NCBI GenBank assembly: GCA_964036045.1
Contig: OZ038378.1
Coordinates: forward strand, 41,293,228-41,357,227
Origin: Eutreptiella sp. 'Long Island Sound 2002'
Taxonomy: Eukaryota; Euglenozoa; Euglenophyceae; Eutreptiales; Eutreptiaceae
Direction: 5' to 3'
DNA: 64,000 nucleotides
The notes below the pieces were generated by a model. That model searched no databases and was not told the DNA's origin. It worked only from the letters and a program-made list of their open reading frames with translations. This document shows, piece by piece, positions 11,304 through 20,889 of the stretch. A program made the position numbers and the translations under genes. Position 1 is the first letter of the stretch. The number at the start of each line of letters is the position of its first letter.

Positions 11304-14300
11304 GATCGAGTAAAACGGAGGACCCCACTGTGGAGCCTGAGCACCGAGACGAGGCGTAATCTAGTGAAGTGCCTGCCGATGAGAAAGAAGAAGATGACAA
11401 ACCGAAGCGCAGTTCTGGCAGTGAAGCAGATGCTGATGGTGAGGAGAGTGGTTTGGGTGAGGAGGAGGAGGAGAGTTCTGAGTCTAAAGAGGAGGAAGAG
11501 GAGGAAGTTGAGCCGGAGCAGGATGACGAGACCAAAATACAATCGCGACGTTGCATCTTGGAGGGTGGAGACGCGGAGGCTCAGCAGGTCAGAAAATACA
11601 TCATCGCAAGGAAGTACGTTGATGTCACCAAGTTGATCTGGGATGACGAGCTTAAGTACGGGCAGTCACGACGTGTAAAGCGATCCCGCCTCGCAAGACT
11701 CCGTCGCAGTCTCACCCACCGAGGGCTGATTGAGGAGGTCCGCGGTTATCTATCAGAAAGAGGAGGTATGTGCCCCAACCAGTGCAAGCTTTTGTATCAA
11801 TCGTTTCACTGTTGATAGTGAAAGTACCCTGTCGTGTACCGATCGTTTCAATGTTGACATTGAAAGTCTCCCGTCCTTTGGCCCCTATCTGCGGGAGACA
11901 TCTAGCTGGTGCTCGGCGGACAACACATGTGCGCCATTGTCAAAGAACTCTGGCTCGCACTGACATCACCGATTGAGGAGGGGGGTCAAGCTGTAGGTGA
12001 AAGTGTGGCACCCCGAGAAATGCGATTCATCCATGCCGTTATACTTCGTGAAGACACACCAGTGGAAATCTGCCGCCTTGCCGCCGGCCTGCACCAAAGG
12101 GCCCAGAGCGAATTCTGTGAGACCACTTTCTCCGAGGTGGCTGCTGCATTCCTGCAACGCTGTGCTGAAATCGTGATCAGGACCGGCCAGAAGTACGCAA
12201 CGCCCGATGCTCGTGAGATCTTGGAAGTGGTCACAGATTTTGGGGTGCCATACAAGGAGTATATGGACATTGACACAACGGTATGTGACAAGCGAATCTG
12301 CACTTAAAGGGCCGTGTTTCCACTGAGTTTCACTGTCAACCGTGAAACCACCTATCTTACTCCTCAACGTACCAAGGCCGTCAATGAGTGGAGGGGTATT
12401 GCACAGTTCTGTGGGATGATACTGGATGTTGGCGACAAGTTCACCCAGGCTGTTGCAGCGTTTGACAAGAAGAAGTGTTTCAGTCATGCTGCCTTCAAGG
12501 AAAGTGCTAGGCTACCGCGGTCATACTGTTTACAGCTTCCCAACTGGGTGGCGAGTGCACGGCCCACAATCAACACCAATACGTTCTCCCAGAAGCTCAG
12601 AAACCTGAAGTGCCTATATCACGTCCGGAGTCATGTCTTCTGCCAAGGCAATCCAGAGATCCACAACGGCCAACATATGCTTGTTGCCATCTACTCACAT
12701 TCGTTGTTTCCTAGGTCCACTGCCTTACGTCGCACTGTTTCACTCTCAACAGTGAAACTGCTTTAGTGTCTCATTGCAATGCAGGAACTGAGGCCACCGT
12801 GCAGATGCTCTATAATGCAATCAAGTGGGATGAGGGGTATTGGGCATTGGGTGCGACGGGCCGCGATGCAGCGAGGTACCAGCTGGGGACTGGTCAACCA
12901 ACATGGCAAAATTCGCGGAAGGCAAAATTCTGGCAAAACCCTTTGCGCGTTGACACACGCAGGTCACTACGTGAAGCACTGTGTGCTGAGGAGACTAAAG
13001 CTGGTAGTGGGGGAGCTGCATTTGAGCTGCACGGAGTATGCAGTGTTGCCTTTGCTGGAACCGAGAGGGCGATCCATTTCACTGGAGACGTGGGCAAGCT
13101 CTGTATGCCAAGGTCCAGCTCCTGTATATTGAAGTCCAGGAAGGAAGTGAGACATCACTTCTGCCGCCGGGATTCCGAAAGAAGCTTGCCGCTAAAGGGG
13201 TCCCTACAATCCTGTACGGTCCAAATTTGAAGTACACCCTGGCGCGTCTCTTCGAAGAGGCTGCACCACTGCGGGAATGGCGGTACACTCGTATCCGGCT
13301 GTACACCCCCCGAGAAGACCTGCTGTTCACAAGCAAAAAGCCTGAAAATTTGACGACACGAACCCTGTGCGCTATCTTGGTGACACCCGGAAGTATTGCA
13401 CAGCACCCGCCATACGCTACTACAAATTTGGAGTGGAGGTCATCGTGGTTCCCCTGGCTCCCGGGATAGTTGGCTGGAGGACTTGTGGTACCAAGTGCAC
13501 CAGAGCCGCCGGCAATTGTGGTGATGTTCAGCGCCCTCCGCAAATCAACACAAGTGTATGGGATGACAACAGCACTGTTTGCCTGCCTCCCTGGTTGGTT
13601 GTTGCGGCTCTGGGTATAGGATGCATGGGGAGTGGGGACCGACTCAGTCAAGCAAAACGTGGTGCGGGCTGTACAGCAATGTGCACAGGAACCAGGAGCA
13701 GAATTGCAAGCCGAAGGAGAGCTGTCACCGGCCCTAATGCCAGTGAATGCGCAGCAACTGCGCGTGCTTGATAAGAACCTCCGATGTGAAGTCAAAGCGG
13801 CAGAGAAACTGGATCACAAGAGGCGGAAGTTGGTTCTGAAGCAATGGGAAAAGGATGAACTCGCTGCAGCGAAAAAGTCACAAAAGGAGAACCGGGCAAA
13901 GGTTGGTGAACACAGGCAAGCAAGGCAGCATGAGAGGCTCCTAGATAGCCCATTCGGTGCCACCACCACTCCAGAAAACCGGGCTGTCCGAGGAGGTTTC
14001 ACTGTTGACAGTGAAAGTGTCGGTCCTGAAGCTGCCTCATCCAATGGTGTCGATCTTGCGGTTCATGTGCCGCCAACTGACCTGGAACCTGCTTTCCATG
14101 GTGTTAGTGCCTATGCAAAGCTAGCTCCAAAACCAGCTCTTGCGAACAAGAAGGCGAAGTCCAAGACCACTGCCAAGACAGGTGCAAAGGGGCAGACGGA
14201 CCACCCTCACCAAGATGCACCTGGAGGCTAGGGTGGATGTACAGAGTATTGACAAGGCTCAGCAGCAGGCAATTGCACCGCAGATCGAGGCTGCCAACAA

Positions 14301-14424
14301 TGCGGGTTCTGGCGGACGAGGAGCTCCGGGGCTGAAACGCAAATCCAAAGCACAAGCCGTGACCATCCCGAGTGTGGCTCGGCTTGAGCAGGCTTCGCGG
14401 AGGACCCGCAGTGCAAAGCAGTAG
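11304..14424 (+). CDS. Transposon gene B: spliced protein with acidic N-terminus and Lys-rich C-terminus, family unknown
   Basis: Exons fit as 11304-11765, 11946-12280, 12377 to about 12729, 12785-13035, 13113 to about 13350, then a -1 frame change, on to 13555, 13620 to about 14100-14180, and 14215-14424. Four introns start GTATG. The predicted protein begins with a Glu/Ser-rich stretch (GEEEEESSESKEEEEEEVEP), has a central region with no motif I recognise (for example LWLALTSPIEE, KFGVEVIVVPLAPG), then a Lys-rich probable coiled region (KLDHKRRKLVLKQWEKDELA). It ends with an Ala/Lys-rich tail. No in-frame ATG precedes the acidic region, and a TAA lies at 11359 in that frame, so the start is unresolved. 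Being co-directional with gene A inside the same TIRs suggests an accessory or DNA-binding role in transposition, which is inference. Confidence 0.5.
11802..11824. repeat. Internal palindrome 10
   Basis: GTTTCACTGTTGATAGTGAAA, intronic, with one arm substitution. Confidence 0.9.
11845..11866. repeat. Internal palindrome 11
   Basis: GTTTCAATGTTGACATTGAAA. Both arms carry the matching change from C to A and G to T, so the dyad is preserved even though the sequence differs from consensus. Confidence 0.9.
12281..12376 (+). other. Gene B intron, 96 nt, holding one palindrome
   Basis: Donor GTATGT after GACACAACG, and acceptor CAACGTACCAAG. The phase is preserved between DIDTT and AVNEWRGIAQF. 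Confidence 0.6.
12326..12349. repeat. Internal palindrome 12
   Basis: GTTTCACTGTCAACCGTGAAA, central in the 96 nt intron, with one mismatch between arms. Confidence 0.9.
12736..12760. repeat. Internal palindrome 13
   Basis: GTTTCACTCTCAACAGTGAAAC, just upstream of a GCAATGCAG acceptor at 12784, so probably intronic. The donor of that intron is not certain. Confidence 0.9.
13036..13112 (+). other. Gene B intron, 77 nt
   Basis: Donor GTATGC and acceptor ATGCCAAG explain the switch from one open frame to another between ELHG and VQLLYIEVQEG. The alternative is a simple frameshift. Confidence 0.5.
13346..13352 (+). other. Possible -1 frameshift heptamer AAATTTG in gene B
   Basis: Upstream the frame reads SKKPEN. 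Downstream the protein-like frame (DDTNPVRYLGDTRKY) is in -1. The heptamer A_AAT_TTG has the X_XXY_YYZ form of a slippery site exactly at the switch. A one-base deletion or an assembly error in the A/T run is an equally good explanation. Confidence 0.3.
13556..13619 (+). other. Gene B intron, 64 nt
   Basis: Donor GTATGG, a pyrimidine-rich middle and acceptor TCTGGGTATAG. It joins PQINTS to DAWGVGTDSVKQ in phase. Confidence 0.65.
13996..14018. repeat. Internal palindrome 14, read through as FTVDSE
   Basis: GTTTCACTGTTGACAGTGAAA lies within an open frame of gene B, where it would be translated FTVDSES without a stop. It may be exonic, or part of an intron beginning at its GT. Confidence 0.9.
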
Positions 14425-14530
14425 GCTCAATGGGAGGACGTGTCACTTGTGCTTTTTCGAGAACTGCTTTTGGTTGTATTGTTGTTGCCCTGACAACGTC
14501 TGCTGGTTTGCTGGGTTATCACAGTGTACC

Positions 14531-14550
14531 GTCACTGTCAACTGTGAAAC
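14531..14550. repeat. Internal palindrome 15
   Basis: GTCACTGTCAACTGTGAAAC, about 105 bp downstream of the gene B stop. Confidence 0.8.
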
Positions 14551-14891
14551 AGACTGCCATAATGACACCTTTGCCCAAAATGCCGGAAACCGGTGTTAGA
14601 TTTTTTCCTGTCATTGCAGCGCTCTCTGATGACCTACGGCACAGTTTGGTTCGGAAGTCCACTATGTGCTTTTGTTTTTCAATAGAAAGGAACAATCATT
14701 TATAGACCATAAATTGTACCCTTCAGCCTCTGTCTTGGACTGCATGGACATATGACACTGTCTCTGTGTATTTGCACTGTACATCACAACAGGAGCCACG
14801 TACTGTTTATCTTCAATGTCAATTTCACCAACAGGGTCATATATTTGGAGTATTGTTTCCACGCTGCACCTCATAGCGCAGTATAAAACTC

Positions 14892-14915
14892 TGTTTCACT
14901 ATTAACAATGAAACT
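14892..14915. repeat. Internal palindrome 16
   Basis: GTTTCACTATTAACAATGAAAC, a dyad with one unmatched arm position, in the non-coding right part of the transposon. The interval 14430-15335 otherwise holds only a 70-codon minus-strand frame (14662-14874) that I cannot identify. Confidence 0.85.
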
Positions 14916-15167
14916 ATCTCCCTCGCTGATGTCATTTGCCAGTGACGGTATTTTTCATTACGGACATGCTTCTACACATGCAAGTACACGGTGTGCACAA
15001 GTGCCCTACCTGTGTTTTGTGTTGCTCGTTTACATACACTCGTTTGTCACAGGGGGAAGTTGTTCCTAGCTGCACCTGGTCCACAGCCGCACATGGGATG
15101 GAATGGAGGGGGGGGGTGGTGGTGGGGATGCCGTCCATCACACCTGAATGCCTCTATGTTAGTTGCT

Positions 15168-15189
15168 ATTTCACTGGTGACAGTGACAC
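15168..15189. repeat. Internal palindrome 17
   Basis: ATTTCACTGGTGACAGTGACA, degraded on the right arm, about 150 bp from the right end. Confidence 0.75.
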
Positions 15190-15243
15190 AAGATGAAATA
15201 TGGCCCCCACAGTGCAGTTTTGGGAAATTGAATTTTTATGTCC

Positions 15244-15278
15244 GTTTCATTGTTGGCCACACAGGCCAACGGTGAAAC
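15244..15278. repeat. Internal palindrome 18, long-armed
   Basis: This copy has 15-base arms, GTTTCATTGTTGGCC against GGCCAACGGTGAAAC, with two mismatched positions, around a 5-base spacer. It is the copy closest to the right terminal repeat. Confidence 0.85.
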
Positions 15279-15311
15279 TTTTTGCCCGTTTTCGGGGTTC
15301 CCGTTGGCCCG

Positions 15312-15335
15312 GGACATCAAGTTCGTACCCCCAAG
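15312..15335 (-). repeat. Right terminal inverted repeat of the 8.2 kb transposon
   Basis: The reverse complement begins CTTGGGGGTAC, then G, then AACTTGA. It matches the left end at about 20 of 24 positions and is followed directly by CTAAA. Confidence 0.8.
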
Positions 15336-15340
15336 CTAAA
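15336..15340. repeat. Target-site duplication CTAAA, right copy
   Basis: Identical to 7134-7138 on the other side of the element. Confidence 0.75.
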
Positions 15341-15749
15341 AGACTTCTTCTTAAACTTATACAGCCTGGAGGATACAACATTCACCGACTTCAGTTGGGA
15401 TGGCTTAGGCTCCACCGACGGTCCTGCTTGACACACACGGTCACTAGCCTGTTGCCGCCTCTTTTGAACGCACTCCTCTACACACTTGTCTCCCTGAAGA
15501 GCACGGTACTCCCAAACCCTGAGGCAACTAGAGTCATCACATTGTATTTTCCCTATATACCTGGGTATAAACTATAGGGCCCGTTGGAAATACTGGGTCA
15601 TGTAGTCGTCGATGGAGAAACCTAACACAACATCGTACCGGTAAAGCAGCGAGGCATGAGCTGTGCAATGGAAGCCGGCACGGCTTTACGGAAATTGAGT
15701 CGCCGCTCCGGAAAATTCTTGTTTTACGAGAAATGGGAGGTATTGTGAA

Positions 15750-16430
15750 CTAACAGCAGAGCGCCCCGTGGTGGGACACACCAGGGTAGACCGCTTTCGC
15801 CGACAGGGAAACTGGGGACAGCACATCCACCAGATTGTAGTCTATCTCAATACGGACCACTTTGCCGGACCCAACTGGCTGAACATTCGTGGGCTCCCCG
15901 GAGGGGTAGTGGATATGAAGGAAAGCCCAGCAGTTGCCAGGCCACAGACACTTGGAAACGTTGGACCCCGCTCCCGGATGGAGGGTTTCATTGAGGTCAC
16001 CCGCAACAAAAAGCCGATCATTCACGGTGCGCCGGGCCTCGGCCATTCGCTTCTGTATAATGCCCCACACATTGGCTGCCTATCTAGGACGCCTCTACAC
16101 ATTGCACCCAGTGATGCGGTGCCCATTAGGTGTGGCGAGAAAGAATTTTTGCACATCCGCACAAGATTGCACCGGTTCGGGGCCCGTAGCCTCCTTCCCA
16201 GCTGAGGGCCGGGGCACGAAAGCATAGGTGACCATGATGGCCATGCCAGCCCCGCGTTCCGCCACCCCAGCGTAGCAAACTTTGTACCCCATACCCTCTA
16301 GTTCGCTAACTTCAAATCCTTCCCAGAGTTCCACAACCAAATCGGTCAAAGTAGCTATGATATCAGTTGCTTTACATGCAACACCACCACAATTCATGCT
16401 GAGGAAGGTGAGGTTAGATAGGGAATCCAT
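15750..16430 (-). pseudogene. LINE APE-like endonuclease domain, frameshifted
   Basis: Endonuclease/exonuclease/phosphatase domain that nicks target DNA for LINE integration. The minus strand reads LTFLSMNCGGV at the start, then ERGAGMAIMV. After a frame change near 16080 it continues with RLFVAGDLNETL (the GDxN motif), RIEIDYNLVDV and SHHGALCC. The last would be SDH in an active enzyme, so the Asp appears lost. The expected QE metal-binding motif is also not clear. The frame change and these losses indicate a dead copy. Its neighbour on the coding-strand downstream side, once the transposon is removed, is the reverse transcriptase. Confidence 0.65.
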
Positions 16431-17264
16431 ACAGCAGATATCCTGCTGTAGGAGCTCAGCACTGCCCGTTACCAGGGGGAGGATACCACCAGGTACGGAT
16501 CTAGATCTAAAGGGAGGTGGGGGGCGACAAACACAGGAGGGTGCACGGCTGCACTACAATTGTGCTTGCGGCACAACAAGGTGAGTAGGACCCCATCCAT
16601 ACAAATGGACCCCGTAACATAGCCGTAACATGTATCAGCAAGCGCTCTAGTAACATGCTCTGACTAGATCTTGGGACACAAGCCGGGCATGCCCCGGACC
16701 TAGCCCCTGGACTCTGGCATATGGAAGAGGAGGCCGGTAACCACTCGGGGGCGCTGGCAGATAGTACATGGAGCTCCACCTGGTACTGGCATGGCCGCAC
16801 ATGGTGACAGAGCATGGTTGACGGTTACATGCTCCTCAACAGGAAGGTGGAGCAGAGTTGGGGGACGGCATCCTAGCGTGGTGACGCAGTGATCCACAAG
16901 CAGATCACTGTACCTTGTGTCATCAGCGGGGAGAAATCAGCCCCGTGGGCCAATCTACCCGACACGGAGGCCACGCAGCCCGCCTAGAGAGTGAGCACGT
17001 GCAGCGCCGTGCAGAGGAGAGGGGACGAGATCAATACGAGGACTTGAGGGTCGCAGCCTAGACCCCTGCCCAGCTTGGCAGTAGCCCCGGGGGAGGACCT
17101 CCTGATCACCCAAAAAAGGGACCCGTTGGAAGTGGCTCTCAGAGCATGAGGCACATGTCGGGGTCTCTCTATGCTGGACAAACCCAAAGGACACACATAC
17201 GAGTTTGGAGGCCAAGCGGCCCTCCTGGACACCAAGTCAGGCCTCCCCTAATTACCCGTCGCGC

Positions 17265-17765
17265 CACCCGTCATATGGCAAAAAACGCCGTTTTTTGGCC
17301 AAAATCCACGCTTTCCATTGTTTTTCTGGTGTTGTTTGGTGTTTTTTGGTGTTTTTTGGTGTATGAATTACAGCTATTGTGCAGAAGGCAGGTTGAAATA
17401 AAAACAACCATTCAGGAACTACATTCAGTGCACTAGGACAGACAGGACACCAAACATGGGCCTGCTGCAGCATCTTGTGCTTTCCAAAAAACCAAAAAAC
17501 ACCCAAATTTCTAGAAAAAACCAAAACAATCCACCCATCCAATGGTATGACGTCCACTGCCCCCAAGCCTACTCAACCCCCAACCCCAACAAACCATGGA
17601 AAAAATCCATTTTGGGGGCAAATGGGCACAACAAGTAGCCAGAAAACATCCAAAAAACACCAAAAAACATCCAAAAAACACCAAAAAACACCAAAAAACA
17701 GACCTGTTGAATAGACCAACCCGCCACCCGCCAAAATGGCCTGAGGCGGGTGTTTTTGTGAGGCT
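17265..17765. repeat. Foldback-like segment with GGTGTTTTTT / AAAAAACACC arms
   Basis: Three to four copies of GGTGTTTTTT at 17330-17362 face about eight copies of AAAAAACAYC at 17640-17700. Both ends contain GCCACCCGYCA (17273 and 17723). It could fold into an imperfect hairpin of about 350 bp. It may be a small non-autonomous insertion in the LINE. Confidence 0.5.
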
Positions 17766-17768
17766 TGC

Positions 17769-20457
17769 ACCAAGTTGTGCATCCTCTAGGGTCATGCAGG
17801 GAAGAACGGGGAGCACCTCACGCGCCCCGTTGACAACGTTGATGCAGGCCAGCGGGACACAGCGGACACCTTGGCCGGAGTGACGCCTGCACCACAGCCA
17901 TCGTCAGGGCCAGCAGCAGTGGGGGGCAGCAGTAAGTTTGCGGAAGGGCATACAGCAGTCACATGCCGCCCGGGCCCCGGTAGCCTCCTTGTGACGGATG
18001 CTGTGAGCATGACACTTCGTACTCCTCCCCGGGCGCTCTGAATGACCCCGCGTCGGACTTGGCCGTCGGAGTAGTTGCGAGGGTCAAAGTGGTCCTCATC
18101 TCTGCCCCGATGCTGGGCAGTGGCATCTCAAGGGACGGGGCTGGGGGATCGTCGTGTAGAGCCCATCGAGGCCCTGTCTATGGAGACACGCCATTGGCGG
18201 AGGGATGGCGGTGGGTGAGGGGGGGCGGCGTGGAGCATATCTGTGGGGGGGGTCGTATTGATGGGAGCCATACCGTGGGCCTTTTTGCCTCTTGTGCGGA
18301 GGCTCGGAGTGGGACCGGGACTCATTCTTGGCACGGGGGGGTTGGAGGCTTCACAGGGAGTCTGCCCACTGACGTGTGAGGCAAAGGTTTGGGGGGCTCC
18401 AGGGCTTCATACTCGAGGCGTCCGAACACGTGTGGGGTGGTGACCAAGTTGTGCATCCTCTAGGGTCATGCAGGGAGGGACGGGGAGCACCTCACGGGCC
18501 CCGTTGACAACGTTGATGCAGGCCAGCGGGACACAGCGGACACCTTGGCCGGAGTGACGCCTGCACCACAGCCATCATCAGGGCCAGTAGCAGTGGGGGG
18601 CAGCAGTAAGTTTGCGGAAGGGCATACAGCAGTCACATGCCGCCCGGGCCCCGGTAGCCTCCTCGTGACGGATGCTGTGTGTATGACACTTCGTACTCCT
18701 CCCCGGGCGCTCTGAATGACCCCGCGTCGGACTTGGCCGTCACGGTAGTTGCGAGGGTCAAAGTGGTCCTCATCTCTGCCCCGATGCTGGGCAGTGGCAT
18801 CTCAAGGGACGGGGTTGGGGGATCGTCGTGTAGAGCCCATCGAGGCCCTGTCTATGGAGACACGCCATTGGCGGAGGGATGGCGGTGGGTGAGGAGGGGC
18901 GGCGTGGAGCATATCTGGGCGGGGGGGGTCGTATTGATGGGAGCCATACCGTGGGCCTTTTTGCCTCTTGTGCGGAGGCTCGGAGTGGGACCGGGACTCA
19001 TTCTTGGCACGGGGGGGTTAGAGGCTTCTCAGGGAGTCTGCCCACTGACATGTGAGGCAGAGGTTTGGGGGGCTCCAGGGCTTCATACTCGAGGCGTCCG
19101 AACACGTGTGGGGTGGTGACCAAGTTGTGCATCCTCTAGGGTCATGCAGGGAGGAACGGGGAGCACCTCACGCGCCCCGTTGACAACGTTGATGCACGCC
19201 AGCGGGACACAGCGGACACCTTGGCCGGAGTGACGCCTGCACCATAGCCATCATCAGGGCCAGTAGCAGTGGGGGGCAGCGGTAAGTTTGCGGAAGGGCA
19301 TACAGCAGTCCCATGCCGCCCGGGCCCCGGTAGCCTCCTCGTGACGGATGCTGTGAGTATGACACTTCGTACTCCTCCCCGGGCGCTCTGAATGACCCCG
19401 CGTCGGACTTGGCCGTCACGGTAGTTGCGAGGGTCAAAGTGGTCCTCATCTGTGCCCCGATGGTGGGCAGTGGCATCTCAAGGGACGGGGTTGGGGGATC
19501 GTCGTGTAGAGCCCATCGAGGCCCTGTCTATGGAGACACGCCATTGGCGGAGGGATGGCGGTGGGTGAGGGGGGGCGGCGTGCAGCATATCTGGGGGGGG
19601 GTGTCGTATTGATGGGAGCCATACCGTGGGCCTTTTTGCCTCTTGTGCGGAGGCTTGGAGTGGGACCGGGACTCATTCTTGGCACGGGGGGGGTTAGAGG
19701 CTTCTGAGGGAGTCTGCCCACTGACGTGTGAGGCAGAGGTTTGGGGGGCTCCAGGGCTTCATACTCGAGGCGTCCGAACACGTGTGGGGTGGTGACCAAG
19801 TTGTGCATCCTCTAGGGTCATGCAGGGAAGAACGGGGAGCACCTCACGGGCCCCGTTGACAACGTTGATGCAGGCCAGCGGGACACAGCGGACACCTTGG
19901 CCGGAGTGACGCCTGCACCACAGCCATCGTCAGGGCCAGTAGCAGTGGGGGGCAGCAGTAAGTCTGCGGAAGGGCATACAACAGTCACATGCCGCCCGGG
20001 CCCCGGTAGCCTCCTCGTGACGGATGCTGTGACTATGACACTTCGTACTCCTCCCCCGGCGCTCTGAATGACCCCGCGTCGGACTTGGCTGTCACGGTAG
20101 TTGCGAGGGTCAAAGTGGTCCTTGTCTCTGCCCCGATGGTGGGCAGTGGCATCTCAAGGGACGGGGCTGGGGGATCGTCGTGTAGAGCCCATCGAGGCCC
20201 TGTCTATGGAGACACGCCATTGGCGGAGGGATGGCGGTGGGGGAGGGGGGGCGGCGTGAAGCATATCTGGGGGGGGGGGGGGTCGTATTGATGGGAGCCA
20301 TACCGTGGGCCTTTTTGCCTCTTGTGCGGAGGCTCGGAGTGGGACCGGGACTCATTCTTGGCACGGGGGGGTTGGAGGCTTCTCAGGGAGTCTGCCCACT
20401 GACGTGTGAGGCAGAGGTTTGGGGGGCTCCAGGGCTTCATACTCGAGCCGTCCGAGC
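17769..20457. repeat. Tandem array of four 676 bp units
   Basis: Units start at 17769, 18443, 19119 and 19795 with the words ACCAAGTTGTGCATCCTC. They are 674, 676, 676 and about 663 bp long and look more than 95 percent identical by eye. Differences are mostly single bases and G-run lengths. Both strands show similar frames in every copy, for example MPRMSPGPTPSLRTRGKKA on the minus strand. I cannot tell whether they were ever translated. The array lies between ORF1 and the endonuclease of the minus-strand LINE. Confidence 0.9.
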
Positions 20458-20493
20458 GGGTGTTCGTGATCGTGGCCATCCGGCCTTAGGGGC

Positions 20494-20615
20494 CCATGGG
20501 GATTTGAACCGGCGGCATTGAGGTGCTAATGGGCTGCCATACACTTATCAGGAGGAGCAGGAAGCAGACTCTCATCGCGGTGCCCTTGGTGGCCAGGCCA
20601 CTCGGCTAATGGGGC
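20494..20615 (-). other. Pol III promoter-like A and B boxes
   Basis: On the minus strand TAGCCGAGTGG fits an A box and GGTTCAAATCC fits a B box. They are about 90 bases apart, too far for a normal tRNA, and the arms do not pair. It may be a degraded tRNA-like SINE. Confidence 0.25.
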
Positions 20616-20889
20616 CGGTGCACCTCGCACCGGAAATAGCCTGAGGCAGCTGCCACATACGCAGGCCAGGGAAGCCCTTTTGCCACCGGGTTGAGGTTTG
20701 CATCTCCTGGGGACGGGGGGGGGGGGGTTGAACGGAGCTGCACAGGTGGGTCTAGTGGAGGCCAATGGGACACCCATCTGCTAGAGGACTATGGTAGCCC
20801 AATCCGGGGAGGCGACGCGGCGGCAGCGCTCCCGTACAATGTCGGGTAGGGTCTTCAGCGTAGACAACTGCATGATGCGGGACACATAT

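Larger units (their letters stand above)
11766..11945 (+). other. Gene B intron, 180 nt, holding two palindromes
   Basis: Donor GAG|GTATGT and acceptor TTGTCAAAG. Removing it joins SERG to ELWLALTSPIEE in phase. Palindromes 10 and 11 both lie inside it. Confidence 0.6.
7139..15335 (+). mobile_element. 8.2 kb DNA transposon with TIRs, dispersed palindromes and two spliced genes
   Basis: Both ends carry an inverted repeat. The left end begins TTTGGGGGTAC. The right end, read on the minus strand, begins CTTGGGGGTAC. About 20 of the first 24 positions agree, and CTAAA flanks both sides. The element lies inside a minus-strand LINE, between its endonuclease and its reverse transcriptase, which fixes the boundaries independently. 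It contains 18 copies of a palindrome with consensus TTTCACTGTYRACAGTGAAA, a DDE-like gene (8453-10628) and a second spliced gene (about 11304-14424), both on the plus strand. Introns preserve frames, so decay seems limited, although some stop codons remain unexplained. A 5 bp duplication is not the usual 8 bp of hAT or Zisupton-type elements. Superfamily unassigned. Confidence 0.8.

Noticed and set aside
7312-15278. CRISPR-like array
   Set aside because: The dyads are irregularly spaced by 40 to 1260 bp, contain no uniform spacers and sit in spliced eukaryotic genes.
18059-20291. Repeated plus-strand frame (VVARVKVVLISAPMLGSG) as a repeated protein domain
   Set aside because: It is restated only because the 676 bp unit is repeated. 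The same units are open on the other strand, and no family is recognisable.
20494-20615. A tRNA gene on the minus strand
   Set aside because: A and B boxes are about 90 bases apart and no acceptor or anticodon stem forms.
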